A stretch of DNA of 64,000 bases from the NCBI GenBank assembly GCA_008501765.1, contig QQUE01000020.1:62001-126000 (forward strand), in the 5' to 3' direction. A program made the position numbers and the translations under genes. How positions within the stretch are numbered: position 1 is the stretch's first letter; each line of letters opens with the position of its first letter. Origin of the DNA: Calditrichota bacterium. Lineage in GTDB: Bacteria > Zhuqueibacterota > Zhuqueibacteria > Zhuqueibacterales > Geothermadaptataceae. This document shows positions 9,097-17,815 of this stretch, one piece after another. Below the pieces are notes generated by a model that worked only from the letters and a program-made list of their open reading frames with translations, had not been told where the DNA came from and did not search any database.

Positions 9097-10374
9097 TCAA
9101 TTGTAGAGTTTTTTAAATCGTTTATGTGCTTCTTTTTCAAGTTGCTCTCGATGATTCGGGTGCGCAATATTGATCATGGCTTTCGCTCTTTGACGTAAAC
9201 TTTTACCATAAAGCCGGGCAATCCCATATTCCGTTACAATATAATGAACGTGCGCCCGGGTAGTAACAACGCCGGCACCTTGTTTTAAAAAGGATGAAAT
9301 TCGAGATATTCCTTTGCGCGTGGTCGAAGGCAAAGCAATGATTGGTCGCCCACCTTCGGAGAGGGAAGCGCCACGCATAAAATCCATCTGGCCGCCAACG
9401 CCGGAATATTGCATCGGCCCAATTGAATCCGCACAAACTTGACCCGTTAAATCGACTTCAATAGCGCTGTTTATCGCGGTAACTTTCGGATTGCGCCTGA
9501 TGACTGCGGTATCGTTGACATAGGCTACATCAAGTAGCAAAACTTGTGGATTATCATCGATGAAATTGTAGACTTTATTCGTTCCCATAATGAAACTGCT
9601 GACGATTTTACCAGGGTGCACACGTTTATTTATGCCATTCACGACACCTTTTTCGACGAGATCGATCAATCCGTCAGCGAACATTTCGGTGTGAATTCCG
9701 AGATTTCTGTGATTGCCTAATGCATTGAGAACAGCATCCGGAATTGCACCAATTCCCATTTGTAAAGTCGCACCGTCGTCGATGAGTTCGGCACAATTTT
9801 TACCAATAGTGATTTCTATGGGTGAAAGGACAGCGCCACCAAATTCAGGAATGGGAATATCAACATCGACCCCGTAATCTATTTTATCAATATGGAGGAG
9901 TCCATCACCGTGGGTTCGTGGCATTTTGGGGTTAATTTGCGCTACCACGAAATCGGCTGTTTGCACTGCTGCGGCCGACACATCGACAGCGATGCCGAGT
10001 GAACAATAACCGTGTTTATCGGGTGGTGAAACTTGAATCAAAGCGACATTTAAGGGGAGAATTCTTCTGCGAAATAAACTCGGTACTTCGCTCAGAAAAA
10101 CGGGAATATAATCTGCGTGGCCTTCTGCAACGGCTTTTCGCAAATTGGCTCCGACAAACATGGCATGCGTTCTAAAACTTGCACTGTATTCGGGGAGTGC
10201 ATATTTTGCTTCGCCCTCAGTGTGGATCTGAACAATTTCAACTTCTTCTAATTCAGGCGCGCGCTCGATCATACTGTCGATGAGAACGTGGGGGGCTGCC
10301 GCGATGCTGTGAATGAACACACGGTCACCTGATTTGATCACTTTGACGGCTTCTTCTGCGGTTACTTTTCTCAT
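9097..10374 (-). CDS. Acetyl-CoA hydrolase/transferase family, probable 4-hydroxybutyrate CoA-transferase
   Basis: A 425-residue cytoplasmic enzyme of the family I acetyl-CoA hydrolase/transferases. The N-terminal half has SPPDKHGYCSLGIAVD. The C-terminal half has the catalytic motif GIHTEMFADG with the nucleophilic Glu near residue 230, then the CoA-binding GGQMDFMRGASLSEGG and the TEYGIARLYGK signature. Length and motifs fit butyryl/4-hydroxybutyrate CoA:acetate transferases. It would exchange CoA between acetate and a short acyl group in fermentation or beta-oxidation. The promoter side is a long AT-rich spacer. The ribosome-binding site is weak (GAATAATTATA). Confidence 0.85.
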   Translation of the reverse strand: MRKVTAEEAVKVIKSGDRVFIHSIAAAPHVLIDSMIERAPELEEVEIVQIHTEGEAKYALPEYSASFRTHAMFVGANLRKAVAEGHADYIPVFLSEVPSLFRRRILPLNVALIQVSPPDKHGYCSLGIAVDVSAAAVQTADFVVAQINPKMPRTHGDGLLHIDKIDYGVDVDIPIPEFGGAVLSPIEITIGKNCAELIDDGATLQMGIGAIPDAVLNALGNHRNLGIHTEMFADGLIDLVEKGVVNGINKRVHPGKIVSSFIMGTNKVYNFIDDNPQVLLLDVAYVNDTAVIRRNPKVTAINSAIEVDLTGQVCADSIGPMQYSGVGGQMDFMRGASLSEGGRPIIALPSTTRKGISRISSFLKQGAGVVTTRAHVHYIVTEYGIARLYGKSLRQRAKAMINIAHPNHREQLEKEAHKRFKKLYN

Positions 10375-10863
10375 TATAATTATTCTTTTGTTTTTTTGTT
10401 AGTTGGAATAGCTTCCCCATTTTAACATGATTTGGAATATGGGGATATATTTTAATGATCTTTGCAAATCATTTGTTTAGTTATTTTTTTTAATATAAAT
10501 TCAGATCTTATTTAAGAAACAATAAGCCCCAATCCTATTCTAAATAAAGTTTTTATCCTACCTGAAAGAAGTGGGCATCTATGGATAAAATACAGATGTT
10601 TTTGAATTAAATATTTTAATGAATTTCTATGAAATATACAAGTTTTTCAAATTAAATCAGCATCTTTTTTATTAGGGGTATCTCGGCTTGATTCGCAGAA
10701 AATTGAATAAATTAATTTTCTTAAAACCTGTTGTAGACGCAGGCCTAAATATTTAAATAAAAGGACACTTGTATACCAGGTTTATCCAGATCAGTATAAT
10801 TAAAGTTGACTAAATTCGATTAAATATTATGAACATCAATTAATCAAAGAAGATTAAAACGTG
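10375..10863. other. AT-rich spacer, no gene seen
   Basis: About 490 bp without a credible reading frame on either strand. It contains a CCCCAT...ATGGGG inverted pair near 10416-10446. It also contains AAAAGGACACTTGTATACC near 10760, which resembles (in inverted orientation) TACAAGTGCCCTTTTT near 44545 in front of a TonB-dependent receptor. It probably holds the promoter of the CoA-transferase gene. Confidence 0.4.
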
Positions 10864-11349
10864 CTATTTCTCTTCGATAGTAACTTTATTCATGACATCA
10901 TCTTGTTGAATTGAATCGATGATTACCTGGCTGCTTGTCACTTTTCCAAAAACTGTATGCCGGCCATTCAAGTGTGGCTGCGGGCTGTGGGTTATGAAGA
11001 ATTGGCTCCCGTTTGTGTTGGGACCGGCGTTGGCCATGGACAGAACGCCAGTTTCATGAACGAGTGGATTACCATCAAATTCATCTTCAAAATTGTAGCC
11101 TGGACCACCCATTCCGGATCCTGTCGGATCACCACCCTGGATCATAAAATTGCCGATGACCCGGTGAAAAGTCACACCATCATAAAAGCCTTCGCGGGCT
11201 AGAAATACAAAATTATTTACTGTATTTGGCGCATGTTGCGGGGCCAATTCAATGACGATATCGCCCTTGTCTGTTTCAATTGTCGCTGTGTATGATTTAT
11301 CAACATCTATTTGCATTGCCGGGCTTGCATCCCATTGCTTTGATTCCAT
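10864..11349 (-). CDS. Cyclophilin-type peptidyl-prolyl cis-trans isomerase
   Basis: A 161-residue cyclophilin without a signal peptide, hence cytoplasmic. The family signatures are clear: [20 protein letters not shown] with the catalytic Arg, [19 protein letters not shown], and HTVFGKV. It catalyses proline isomerisation during protein folding. It is a minimal single-domain form. GAGGAAACC precedes the ATG. It stands alone between two spacers. Confidence 0.93.
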   Translation of the reverse strand: MESKQWDASPAMQIDVDKSYTATIETDKGDIVIELAPQHAPNTVNNFVFLAREGFYDGVTFHRVIGNFMIQGGDPTGSGMGGPGYNFEDEFDGNPLVHETGVLSMANAGPNTNGSQFFITHSPQPHLNGRHTVFGKVTSSQVIIDSIQQDDVMNKVTIEEK

Positions 11350-11468
11350 GGTTTCCTCTTTTCGTATTTAGATAGAAAAATAGTGTCTGTTTGGGCGTTA
11401 AAAATTCGGTCAATATAGTATCTTCTTCGTTGGAATACAAGTATTGAATTGGAAAATTGACAGGTGAT

Positions 11469-11627
11469 TTAAATTCTAAATCGATATGTTGAAATTTCGC
11501 AATTCATCTCGTGGATCTGTCCTGCACGAATATGATGCGCGATGGTGTCGGGAATCAAGGCGCTTTCACGATATTCAAACCTGATAAAATAATCGCTTTT
11601 GACTAATAATATTTGTACTATGAACAT
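11469..11627 (-). CDS. Possible small protein or 3' gene remnant
   Basis: A 52-codon frame on the minus strand. It reads MFIVQILLVKSDYFIRFEYR, then ESALIPDTIAHHIRAGQIHE and MNCEISTYRFRI. It has a protein-like composition (the RFEYRESALIPDTIAHHI stretch looks like part of a folded domain) unlike the surrounding AT-rich spacer. No good ribosome-binding site precedes the ATG, so it may be the tail of a decayed gene. I cannot assign a family. The rest of 11350-11719 shows nothing else. Confidence 0.3.
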   Translation of the reverse strand: MFIVQILLVKSDYFIRFEYRESALIPDTIAHHIRAGQIHEMNCEISTYRFRI

Positions 11628-11719
11628 TGTTTTTAAGTGGGATGAGCAATAAAATAAATTAAATTTTCGCTTGAATGTCTTAATCCCTTCCTTTGGACCA
11701 TTATTTTATAGAAAAATAA

Positions 11720-13276
11720 ATGATTAAAGAAATTGAGCTAAACTGTACCCCGTCAGAGGCGGCTGATTCGCAATCAATTGAACGGCTTGTTGCCTCGAAT
11801 TGCCAAATTGAAGTGCAAGAAATTAACTCAATCGAATATCTGCGCCGTTCCATCGATGCGCGCAGCAAACAGCCGAAGATCATTTTGCGGCTTAAGGTTT
11901 ATATAAACGAAGAACCACCAGAGCGCGAACGAGCTATCGATCAACTAAGCCGTGTCGGTTCGAAACGACAAGTGCTTATCGTTGGGGCAGGGCCGGCCGG
12001 ATATTTTGCCGCGATGGAGCTTATTAAAGCAGGCATCAAACCGGTGATTTTTGAGCGCGGCAAAGATGTGCAAGCACGGCGGCGGGACTTGCGTGCCATT
12101 CAGCAGGAGGGTGTTGTAAATCCGGATTCCAACTATTGTTTCGGTGAAGGCGGTGCCGGCACCTATTCTGATGGCAAATTATACACGGGTTCAAAAAAAC
12201 GCGGACCGGTCAAACAAATTTTGCAATTGCTCGTCGATCACGGCGCCAATCCGGACATTTTATTCGATGCCCACCCTCACATCGGCTCCAATAAACTGCC
12301 GCAGGTTATTCAGGCCATTCGGGAAACCATTCAAAAAATGGGTGGAGAAATCCATTTTCAGGCACGTGTCAGCGATTTTATAGTGCATGAAGGGGTGATG
12401 CGAGGCGTCGTTGTTAATGATGAAAAAGAGTTTCTAAGCGAGGCGGTCATCCTGGCAACCGGGCATTCCGCCCGTGATATTTTTGATTTAATGGGCAAAA
12501 ATAAAATTCGGCTCGAGGCAAAACCATTTGCCATGGGCATTCGTATTGAACATCCGCAAGCCCTTATCGATACGATGCAATATCACCAAAAACCACGCGA
12601 TGCCAATTTACCGGCGGCGAGTTATAAAATGGTGACGCAAGTAAAAAACCGCGGTGTCTTTTCTTTTTGCATGTGCCCGGGCGGACTCATCGTGCCGACA
12701 GCCACGGCGCCCGGTGAACTGGTCGTCAATGGCATGTCGATGGCAAAACGGGATTCAAAATTTGCCAATTCCGGCATGGTTGTAGCAATTGAGCCGGACG
12801 ATCTGCAGGAATTAAAACGATTTGCTGAACTGCGCTGCCTGCAATTTCAGAGAGCAGTGGAAACCGCTGTTTTCAATTTTGGTGACGGCTCCCAGGCTGC
12901 ACCTGCCCAACGAATGACCGATTTTGTGAAAGGAACTTTATCGGATAAATTGCCTTCATCATCGTATATTCCCGGTATTTATAGTGCGCCTCTCCACGAA
13001 ATTTTGCCGGGTCGAATCACGGAAAGTTTGCAAATCGCCTTTAAGCAATTCGGTAAAAAATACCGCGGCTTTCTCACCGAAGAAGCCAACGTCGTTGGTC
13101 TGGAATCGCGGACGAGTTCCCCGATTCGTATTCCACGCGATCGGGAAAAATGCACCCATACCGAAGTCGATAAACTCTATCCGTGCGGGGAAGGGGCCGG
13201 ATATGCCGGGGGAATAATTTCCGCCGCTCTGGACGGCCAATTGGTTGCCCGTGCTGTTGCGGCACGTGAATTTTAA
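11720..13276 (+). CDS. COG2509-type FAD-dependent dehydrogenase
   Basis: A 518-residue flavoprotein. The N-terminal ~80 residues form the small domain typical of the COG2509 'uncharacterised FAD-dependent dehydrogenase' family. A Rossmann motif follows, VLIVGAGPAGYFAAMELIKA with GAGPAG at 89-94. Then come NYCFGEGGAGTYSDGKLYTG and the C-terminal GEGAGYAGGIISAALDG, which closes the FAD site. The substrate of this family is not established. The gene leads a co-directional run: its stop at 13274-13276 is immediately followed by the MFS start. The ribosome-binding site is poor. Confidence 0.85.
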   Translation: MIKEIELNCTPSEAADSQSIERLVASNCQIEVQEINSIEYLRRSIDARSKQPKIILRLKVYINEEPPERERAIDQLSRVGSKRQVLIVGAGPAGYFAAMELIKAGIKPVIFERGKDVQARRRDLRAIQQEGVVNPDSNYCFGEGGAGTYSDGKLYTGSKKRGPVKQILQLLVDHGANPDILFDAHPHIGSNKLPQVIQAIRETIQKMGGEIHFQARVSDFIVHEGVMRGVVVNDEKEFLSEAVILATGHSARDIFDLMGKNKIRLEAKPFAMGIRIEHPQALIDTMQYHQKPRDANLPAASYKMVTQVKNRGVFSFCMCPGGLIVPTATAPGELVVNGMSMAKRDSKFANSGMVVAIEPDDLQELKRFAELRCLQFQRAVETAVFNFGDGSQAAPAQRMTDFVKGTLSDKLPSSSYIPGIYSAPLHEILPGRITESLQIAFKQFGKKYRGFLTEEANVVGLESRTSSPIRIPRDREKCTHTEVDKLYPCGEGAGYAGGIISAALDGQLVARAVAAREF

Positions 13277-13277
13277 A

Positions 13278-14459
13278 ATGAAAAAATCACTTTTTACCCT
13301 GCAATTTATGCTGCTCTGTTTGAGTGGCATCCTGTTTTTCTCCAGCTTTAATATGCTCATCCCGGAACTGCCCGCTTATCTTTCCAGCCTGGGAGGGGAG
13401 AATTACAAGGGGTATATAATTTCGCTATTCACGCTGACAGCAGGATTGTCCCGTCCGTTCAGTGGAAAACTCGCCGATACGGTCGGGCGAATTCCAGTGA
13501 TGGTTATCGGTGCGCTGGTGTGTGTCGTGTGCGGATTTCTCTACCCCATGGCCAATACGGTTTTTTCATTGTTGGCGCTGCGGCTTTTTCATGGATTTTC
13601 CACGGGATTTAAACCCACCGGCACAGCAGCATATGTTGCGGATATCGTTCCTGCCGACCGCCGGGGCGAGGCCATGGGCATACTGGGTTTTTTTAGCAGT
13701 CTTGGGATTGCACTGGGACCATTTCTCGGCAGTGTAATTACCCTGAAATGGGGTCTGAACACAATGTTTTATACCTCGTCCCTGTTTTCATTTTTATCTG
13801 TTTTCATCCTCCTGCGAATGCAGGAAACATTGCCCGGGAAACACAAGTTCAATTTTCACCTTCTCAGAATACGGCGGGCAGATATTTATACACACAGTGT
13901 GCTGCCGGCGGCCATCGTCATGCTTTTTTCAGTTTATGGCTTTGGCGTGCTCTTGACCATCACCCCGGATTTGAGCGACCATTTAGGCCTCGGCAATAAG
14001 GGAATATTTTATACTTATTTTACATTTGCCTCACTGTTGGTTCGGATTTTTATGGGAAAAATGTCCGACAAGCTGGGCCGCGAGCCGGTTATTTTATTTA
14101 ATTTGGTTGGGATAGCGGCTTCATTCCTTTTCATAGCTTTTGCAGATACAGAATTAAAATTTATTCTCGGCGCATTTATGTTGGGCGCCAGCGTTGGCGG
14201 AGTAACCCCCTCAATTTTTGCCTGGACCATCGATCTGAGTGATAAAAAAATGCTCGGCCGCGCGATGGCTACATTGTACATCGCTTTGGAAATTGGCATT
14301 GGAATGGGAGCCTGGCTCACGGGTGTGATCTATAAAAATAATATTGAAAATATAAAATATACATTTGAAATTTCATCTCTGATGGCGATGATTGCCTTTT
14401 TTTATTTATTGTACTATATTTTGATCGGTAAACGGAGGCAGCAAAATGAGTTTGCATGA
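13278..14459 (+). CDS. MFS transporter
   Basis: A 393-residue, 12-helix major facilitator. The loop 2-3 signature region reads GLSRPFSGKLADTVGRIPVM. A second-half counterpart, VRIFMGKMSDKLGREPVILF, marks the internal repeat. I take the ATG at 13278 as the start. The frame is open to 13245, but that would overlap the preceding gene and add a non-hydrophobic tail. The substrate is unknown; small-molecule efflux is the usual role for this subgroup. It is translationally linked to the genes on either side: two bases after the upstream stop, and a 14-bp overlap with the next gene. Confidence 0.85.
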   Translation: MKKSLFTLQFMLLCLSGILFFSSFNMLIPELPAYLSSLGGENYKGYIISLFTLTAGLSRPFSGKLADTVGRIPVMVIGALVCVVCGFLYPMANTVFSLLALRLFHGFSTGFKPTGTAAYVADIVPADRRGEAMGILGFFSSLGIALGPFLGSVITLKWGLNTMFYTSSLFSFLSVFILLRMQETLPGKHKFNFHLLRIRRADIYTHSVLPAAIVMLFSVYGFGVLLTITPDLSDHLGLGNKGIFYTYFTFASLLVRIFMGKMSDKLGREPVILFNLVGIAASFLFIAFADTELKFILGAFMLGASVGGVTPSIFAWTIDLSDKKMLGRAMATLYIALEIGIGMGAWLTGVIYKNNIENIKYTFEISSLMAMIAFFYLLYYILIGKRRQQNEFA

Positions 14460-15810
14460 TGAGAATTTCGAACAGAACTGGGTAAAGCAATTACACAATC
14501 GTAGCTGGGAAATGGAACTGCTCATCGTTGGTTTCGCGCTTTTGGTACTCATGCGCGTTCCGGAATCGTTGATTGAATTTTTATCTCCGATCGAATCGAC
14601 CGTATCCAATCCCTTTATTCGCGGACTCATCCCCCTGGGATTTACGCTGATCGTCGCTACTTATATTATGTCGTTTAATCTCGGCATTCATATTATTTTA
14701 AGGGGCTACTGGATCGGAATCGTCGGACTGAATTCCGTCTTTCCCGATGGTGTAAATATTGAGAAATTAAACTTTCACCCGCGGTTTGCTGATTATTTAA
14801 AATCGAAATTACACAACCTTGCAGAAACAGCACTCAGAATTGACAAAATTTGCAGCGCTATTTTTGCATTTACATTTCTGCTCATTTTTATCTTTATATC
14901 GCTGGCTTTTTATCTGCTTTCGATGGTTTTAATTTTGTCACCGATTACATTGCTACCAGAAGGATTTAAGCAATCCGTCGGGCAATTTTATGTTCTAATA
15001 GTTCTCTTTGTCTATATTATTTTAGGCCTGCTTTCCGCTGCAGATTTTCTCTCCCTGGGTTTGTTCAAAAAAATTAAAAAAGGCTGGTTTGCCCGCCCAT
15101 ATTACTGGCTGTCCCGCTATTTCCGTTTCATCACCGGTTTTACTTTTTATCAGTCGATTTATTACACTTTGATCAGCAATGTGCCGCGGAAAATTATTGC
15201 TACCATTTTGTCGGTTTACTTATTTATAACTATTGGATTTTTTATAACCCGCTACGACGAAACCATTTATTTCCCGAAATCAGGCCAAATGTCAGCGCAC
15301 AGAGTTTTGCAAAAACACTATCTCGATTCGCTCGATCCTGAGCATTACATTAAATCACCAATTATCCCCGGTAAATTTGTAAATACCGGTTTCATCGAAC
15401 TTTTTATTCCCTATCAAATTACTGAAAACGACAGTTTACAAAAATATTGCGACGGCATATTGCCGCTAAAATCAATCGGTTTTTCGTTCAAAGGCACCGT
15501 AGTTTTTAATGTGGATTCAAGCCGTATTCGCAAAGCGGAAAAAGCGCAGTCTGAAGAAAATATAGCTGCCATTCTCGATTGTGTTGCCAAACTCTATGAA
15601 ATCAGCATCGATGATTCAATTGTGCAGGAGGTTCACTTTTTGTTCTACAACCACCCTCACAGCGATGAGCCAGGCTATTTAACCGCGATCCCGACTGAGG
15701 CCTTGAATCCCGGCTTGCATCGCTTGACGATTCGAAAAAAATACGATTTCAGCACCGACAAAAAGCGGCTGGCAACTACATTTCATATCCCGTTTTGGGT
15801 TGTAAGGTAA
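14446..15810 (+). CDS. Multi-pass membrane protein of unknown function
   Basis: A 454-residue protein I do not recognise. Roughly six hydrophobic segments occupy residues 20-265 (for example LLIVGFALLVLMRV near 24 and LLIFIFISLAFYLLSMVLIL near 145). A final one, IIATILSVYLFITIGFFITR, is followed by a ~170-residue soluble domain, probably periplasmic. This has the layout of a sensor or scaffold more than a transporter. It starts inside the MFS gene with a strong CGGAGG ribosome-binding site, so the two are probably translated together and may work together. Confidence 0.7.
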   Translation: MSLHDENFEQNWVKQLHNRSWEMELLIVGFALLVLMRVPESLIEFLSPIESTVSNPFIRGLIPLGFTLIVATYIMSFNLGIHIILRGYWIGIVGLNSVFPDGVNIEKLNFHPRFADYLKSKLHNLAETALRIDKICSAIFAFTFLLIFIFISLAFYLLSMVLILSPITLLPEGFKQSVGQFYVLIVLFVYIILGLLSAADFLSLGLFKKIKKGWFARPYYWLSRYFRFITGFTFYQSIYYTLISNVPRKIIATILSVYLFITIGFFITRYDETIYFPKSGQMSAHRVLQKHYLDSLDPEHYIKSPIIPGKFVNTGFIELFIPYQITENDSLQKYCDGILPLKSIGFSFKGTVVFNVDSSRIRKAEKAQSEENIAAILDCVAKLYEISIDDSIVQEVHFLFYNHPHSDEPGYLTAIPTEALNPGLHRLTIRKKYDFSTDKKRLATTFHIPFWVVR

Positions 15811-15817
15811 CAAATTC

Positions 15818-15850
15818 AATCCTGACAGGATTTTAAATCCTGTCAGGATT
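15818..15850. repeat. Perfect 15-bp inverted repeat
   Basis: AATCCTGACAGGATT and AATCCTGTCAGGATT are perfect inverted complements separated by TTA. Each arm is itself nearly palindromic. It lies in the 55-bp gap between the membrane-protein gene and the ycaQ-like gene. It has no U-tract and resembles other ATCCTGT-containing hairpins near 3616-3655. It is a REP-like element or an mRNA 3'-end stabiliser. Confidence 0.6.
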
Positions 15851-15865
15851 AATGCAGGGAAATAC

Positions 15866-17125
15866 ATGAAAAAAATAAAATTATCCACCAGTGCCACTCG
15901 CAAAATTATTCTTAATGCGCAACTTCTCAGCGGCCAAAACAATCTGCCAGCCGGCAAAGCAGGGGTCGCAGAAATCATCGATAAACTGGGCTACATTCAA
16001 ATCGATACAATCTCGGTGATCAATCGTGCCCACCACCACAGCCTGTGGGTGCGTCGGCCAGATTATGATGAGAAAATGCTGCACGATTTGCAAGCCAAAG
16101 ACCGCCGTGTTTTCGAATACTGGGGGCATGCCATGGCGTATTTGCCGATGCGCGATTATCGTTTTTTTCTGCCGAAAATGAAGAATTTTGAAAATCCCAG
16201 CGGCAACTGGGCCAGGGACAGGTTGGATAAATACGGCAAGCTGATGCCATCCGTATTAAAACGAATCCGCGAAGAAGGACCACTCAGCGCGAAAGATTTC
16301 GAAGCGCCGAAAGGCCGGAAAGGTGGTACCTGGTGGGACTGGAAACCGGCGAAAATGGCGCTGGAACTTCTTTTCTGGCAGGGAAAATTGATGATCACTG
16401 AACGCCGTAAATTCCAGAAATACTATGATCTGCGTGAACGCGTGCTGCCGGATAAAATCGATACCAGCTTGCCTGATGAAAAAGAAATCGGGCGGTTTTT
16501 GGTGCGGCGCGCTTTGTCAGCTCTCGGCGTGGCAAACGAGCGCGAAATTCTCAACTTTATGCAACCCGGAACCGCGCGCGACAGCGACATGCAGGTCGCT
16601 GGAAAATCCGTATTGCACAATTCTTTGAACGAATTGATTGAAGCGCAAGAAGTTACACCAATTGAGATTGAAGGGCAATCTGCACAGAATTATTTTGCTG
16701 CAACCAGATATCTGGAGAAATCAACTACGGAAAATACTGGCCCTGCAAACATTCATTTCCTCTCACCCTTTGATAATTTAATCATTCAGCGGGATCGGAC
16801 AAAAAGACTTTTCGGTTTCGATTATACTTTAGAATGCTATGTGCCAGCACCAAAACGAAAATACGGCTATTTCGTCCTGCCGGTGCTTTGGGGTGAAAAC
16901 TTCGTCGCTCGCTTTGATGCCAAAGCCGATCGCAAATTGAAAAAGCTGCTCATTCGCAACCTGTTTTTTGAGCCCGGTTTCGAGCGTTTCGATTCGTTTT
17001 TGCCGCGATTCGCAAAAAAGATGGGAGAATTCGCGCACTTTAATGACTGTGAGGGTATTGTCGTCGAAGAGGTGCAGCCGAGAAAGATGCAAAGTAAATT
17101 CCGGGATGTGCTGCAAAAAAAATGA
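15866..17125 (+). CDS. YcaQ-like winged-helix DNA glycosylase
   Basis: A 419-residue protein of the COG3214 / YcaQ (HTH_42) family, whose characterised members are DNA glycosylases that unhook crosslinked or alkylated bases. The family core is evident: KLGYIQIDTISVINRAHHHS with the conserved QxD and RxHH region, then WVRRPDYDEKMLHDL and FEYWGHAMAYLPM. The late segment FLSPFDNLIIQRDRTKRLFG is also typical. Residues 27-33 (LPAGKAG) look like an in-frame insertion of a short palindromic DNA repeat near the N-terminus. CAGGGA precedes the ATG. It is the fourth gene of the plus-strand run. Confidence 0.85.
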   Translation: MKKIKLSTSATRKIILNAQLLSGQNNLPAGKAGVAEIIDKLGYIQIDTISVINRAHHHSLWVRRPDYDEKMLHDLQAKDRRVFEYWGHAMAYLPMRDYRFFLPKMKNFENPSGNWARDRLDKYGKLMPSVLKRIREEGPLSAKDFEAPKGRKGGTWWDWKPAKMALELLFWQGKLMITERRKFQKYYDLRERVLPDKIDTSLPDEKEIGRFLVRRALSALGVANEREILNFMQPGTARDSDMQVAGKSVLHNSLNELIEAQEVTPIEIEGQSAQNYFAATRYLEKSTTENTGPANIHFLSPFDNLIIQRDRTKRLFGFDYTLECYVPAPKRKYGYFVLPVLWGENFVARFDAKADRKLKKLLIRNLFFEPGFERFDSFLPRFAKKMGEFAHFNDCEGIVVEEVQPRKMQSKFRDVLQKK

Positions 17126-17224
17126 AGTAAAACAGACTCTTAATCCTACGCGTTCTCGTAATCGGTTTCTGTAGCGACGAGAAGGATTACGATTACGAGT
17201 ACGAAAAAAAATTGGGGAGTATGA

Positions 17225-17635
17225 ATGCGGCCAAAAACGCATATAAAAATTTTCGCCATCGCGACGCTGGTATGGGCTGTGTTTGTGGTTGCCGGATTGC
17301 CGGATTACTATCTGCAGCATCCCGCGACCACCATGGTTTTCTTTGATATCTTTCTCATCATTCCATTCTCGGCAATCATTTATCATGTTTTCATACCCAT
17401 AAAACCGCAAAGGCGGATGAAAATTTCACTGTGGTATGCGTTTTATTTTACTGTGCCTTTCTTCCTCTACGACTGGATTTTTTGCGGCCTCTACCTGGGC
17501 CATGGATTCGATTTCCTGACCGTCTACTGGTTTTTGACAGTGTATTATTTCATTCCGTGGGTATTGTTTCCGTTGATTGCTTATGGGTTAAATCATAAAA
17601 ATGAGAACCGGACAAATAAACATAAAAGCGAATAA
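17225..17635 (+). CDS. Small four-helix membrane protein
   Basis: A 136-residue integral membrane protein with about four helices (residues ~8-26, 38-57, 68-88 and 102-124). It has many aromatic residues (VYWFLTVYYFIPWVLFPLIA) and a charged C-terminal tail. I do not recognise the family. GGGGAG stands six bases before the ATG. The 100-bp gap upstream holds a degenerate run of TTACGATTACGAGTACG-type repeats and a partial inverted TCTCGTAATCG copy. Confidence 0.65.
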   Translation: MRPKTHIKIFAIATLVWAVFVVAGLPDYYLQHPATTMVFFDIFLIIPFSAIIYHVFIPIKPQRRMKISLWYAFYFTVPFFLYDWIFCGLYLGHGFDFLTVYWFLTVYYFIPWVLFPLIAYGLNHKNENRTNKHKSE

Positions 17636-17815
17636 TTATTTGATGTCGACAGTGGGCGTGGGGTGATACAAGACTTGCATAGCAACCCTGTTTTTGTTAG
17701 ATATTACTTGAAATAATTCAATGTTTTTTCATAACAATTCATAGTTACAGACAATAGATTTCATCCTTGACTGTCAGCGAAAAAATATTCAACATCATAA
17801 AATAAGGGATCAAAA

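Noticed and set aside
17130-17215. TTACGATTACGAGTACG repeats before the small membrane protein
   Set aside because: The pairing with the TCTCGTAATCG copy is too weak and short for a CRISPR, terminator or clear mobile element. It is noted only in the neighbouring gene entry.
17760-17815. TTGACT before the ParB-like gene as a sigma-70 promoter
   Set aside because: The possible -10 boxes are 13 or 25 bases away, not close to 17, so I do not call a promoter.
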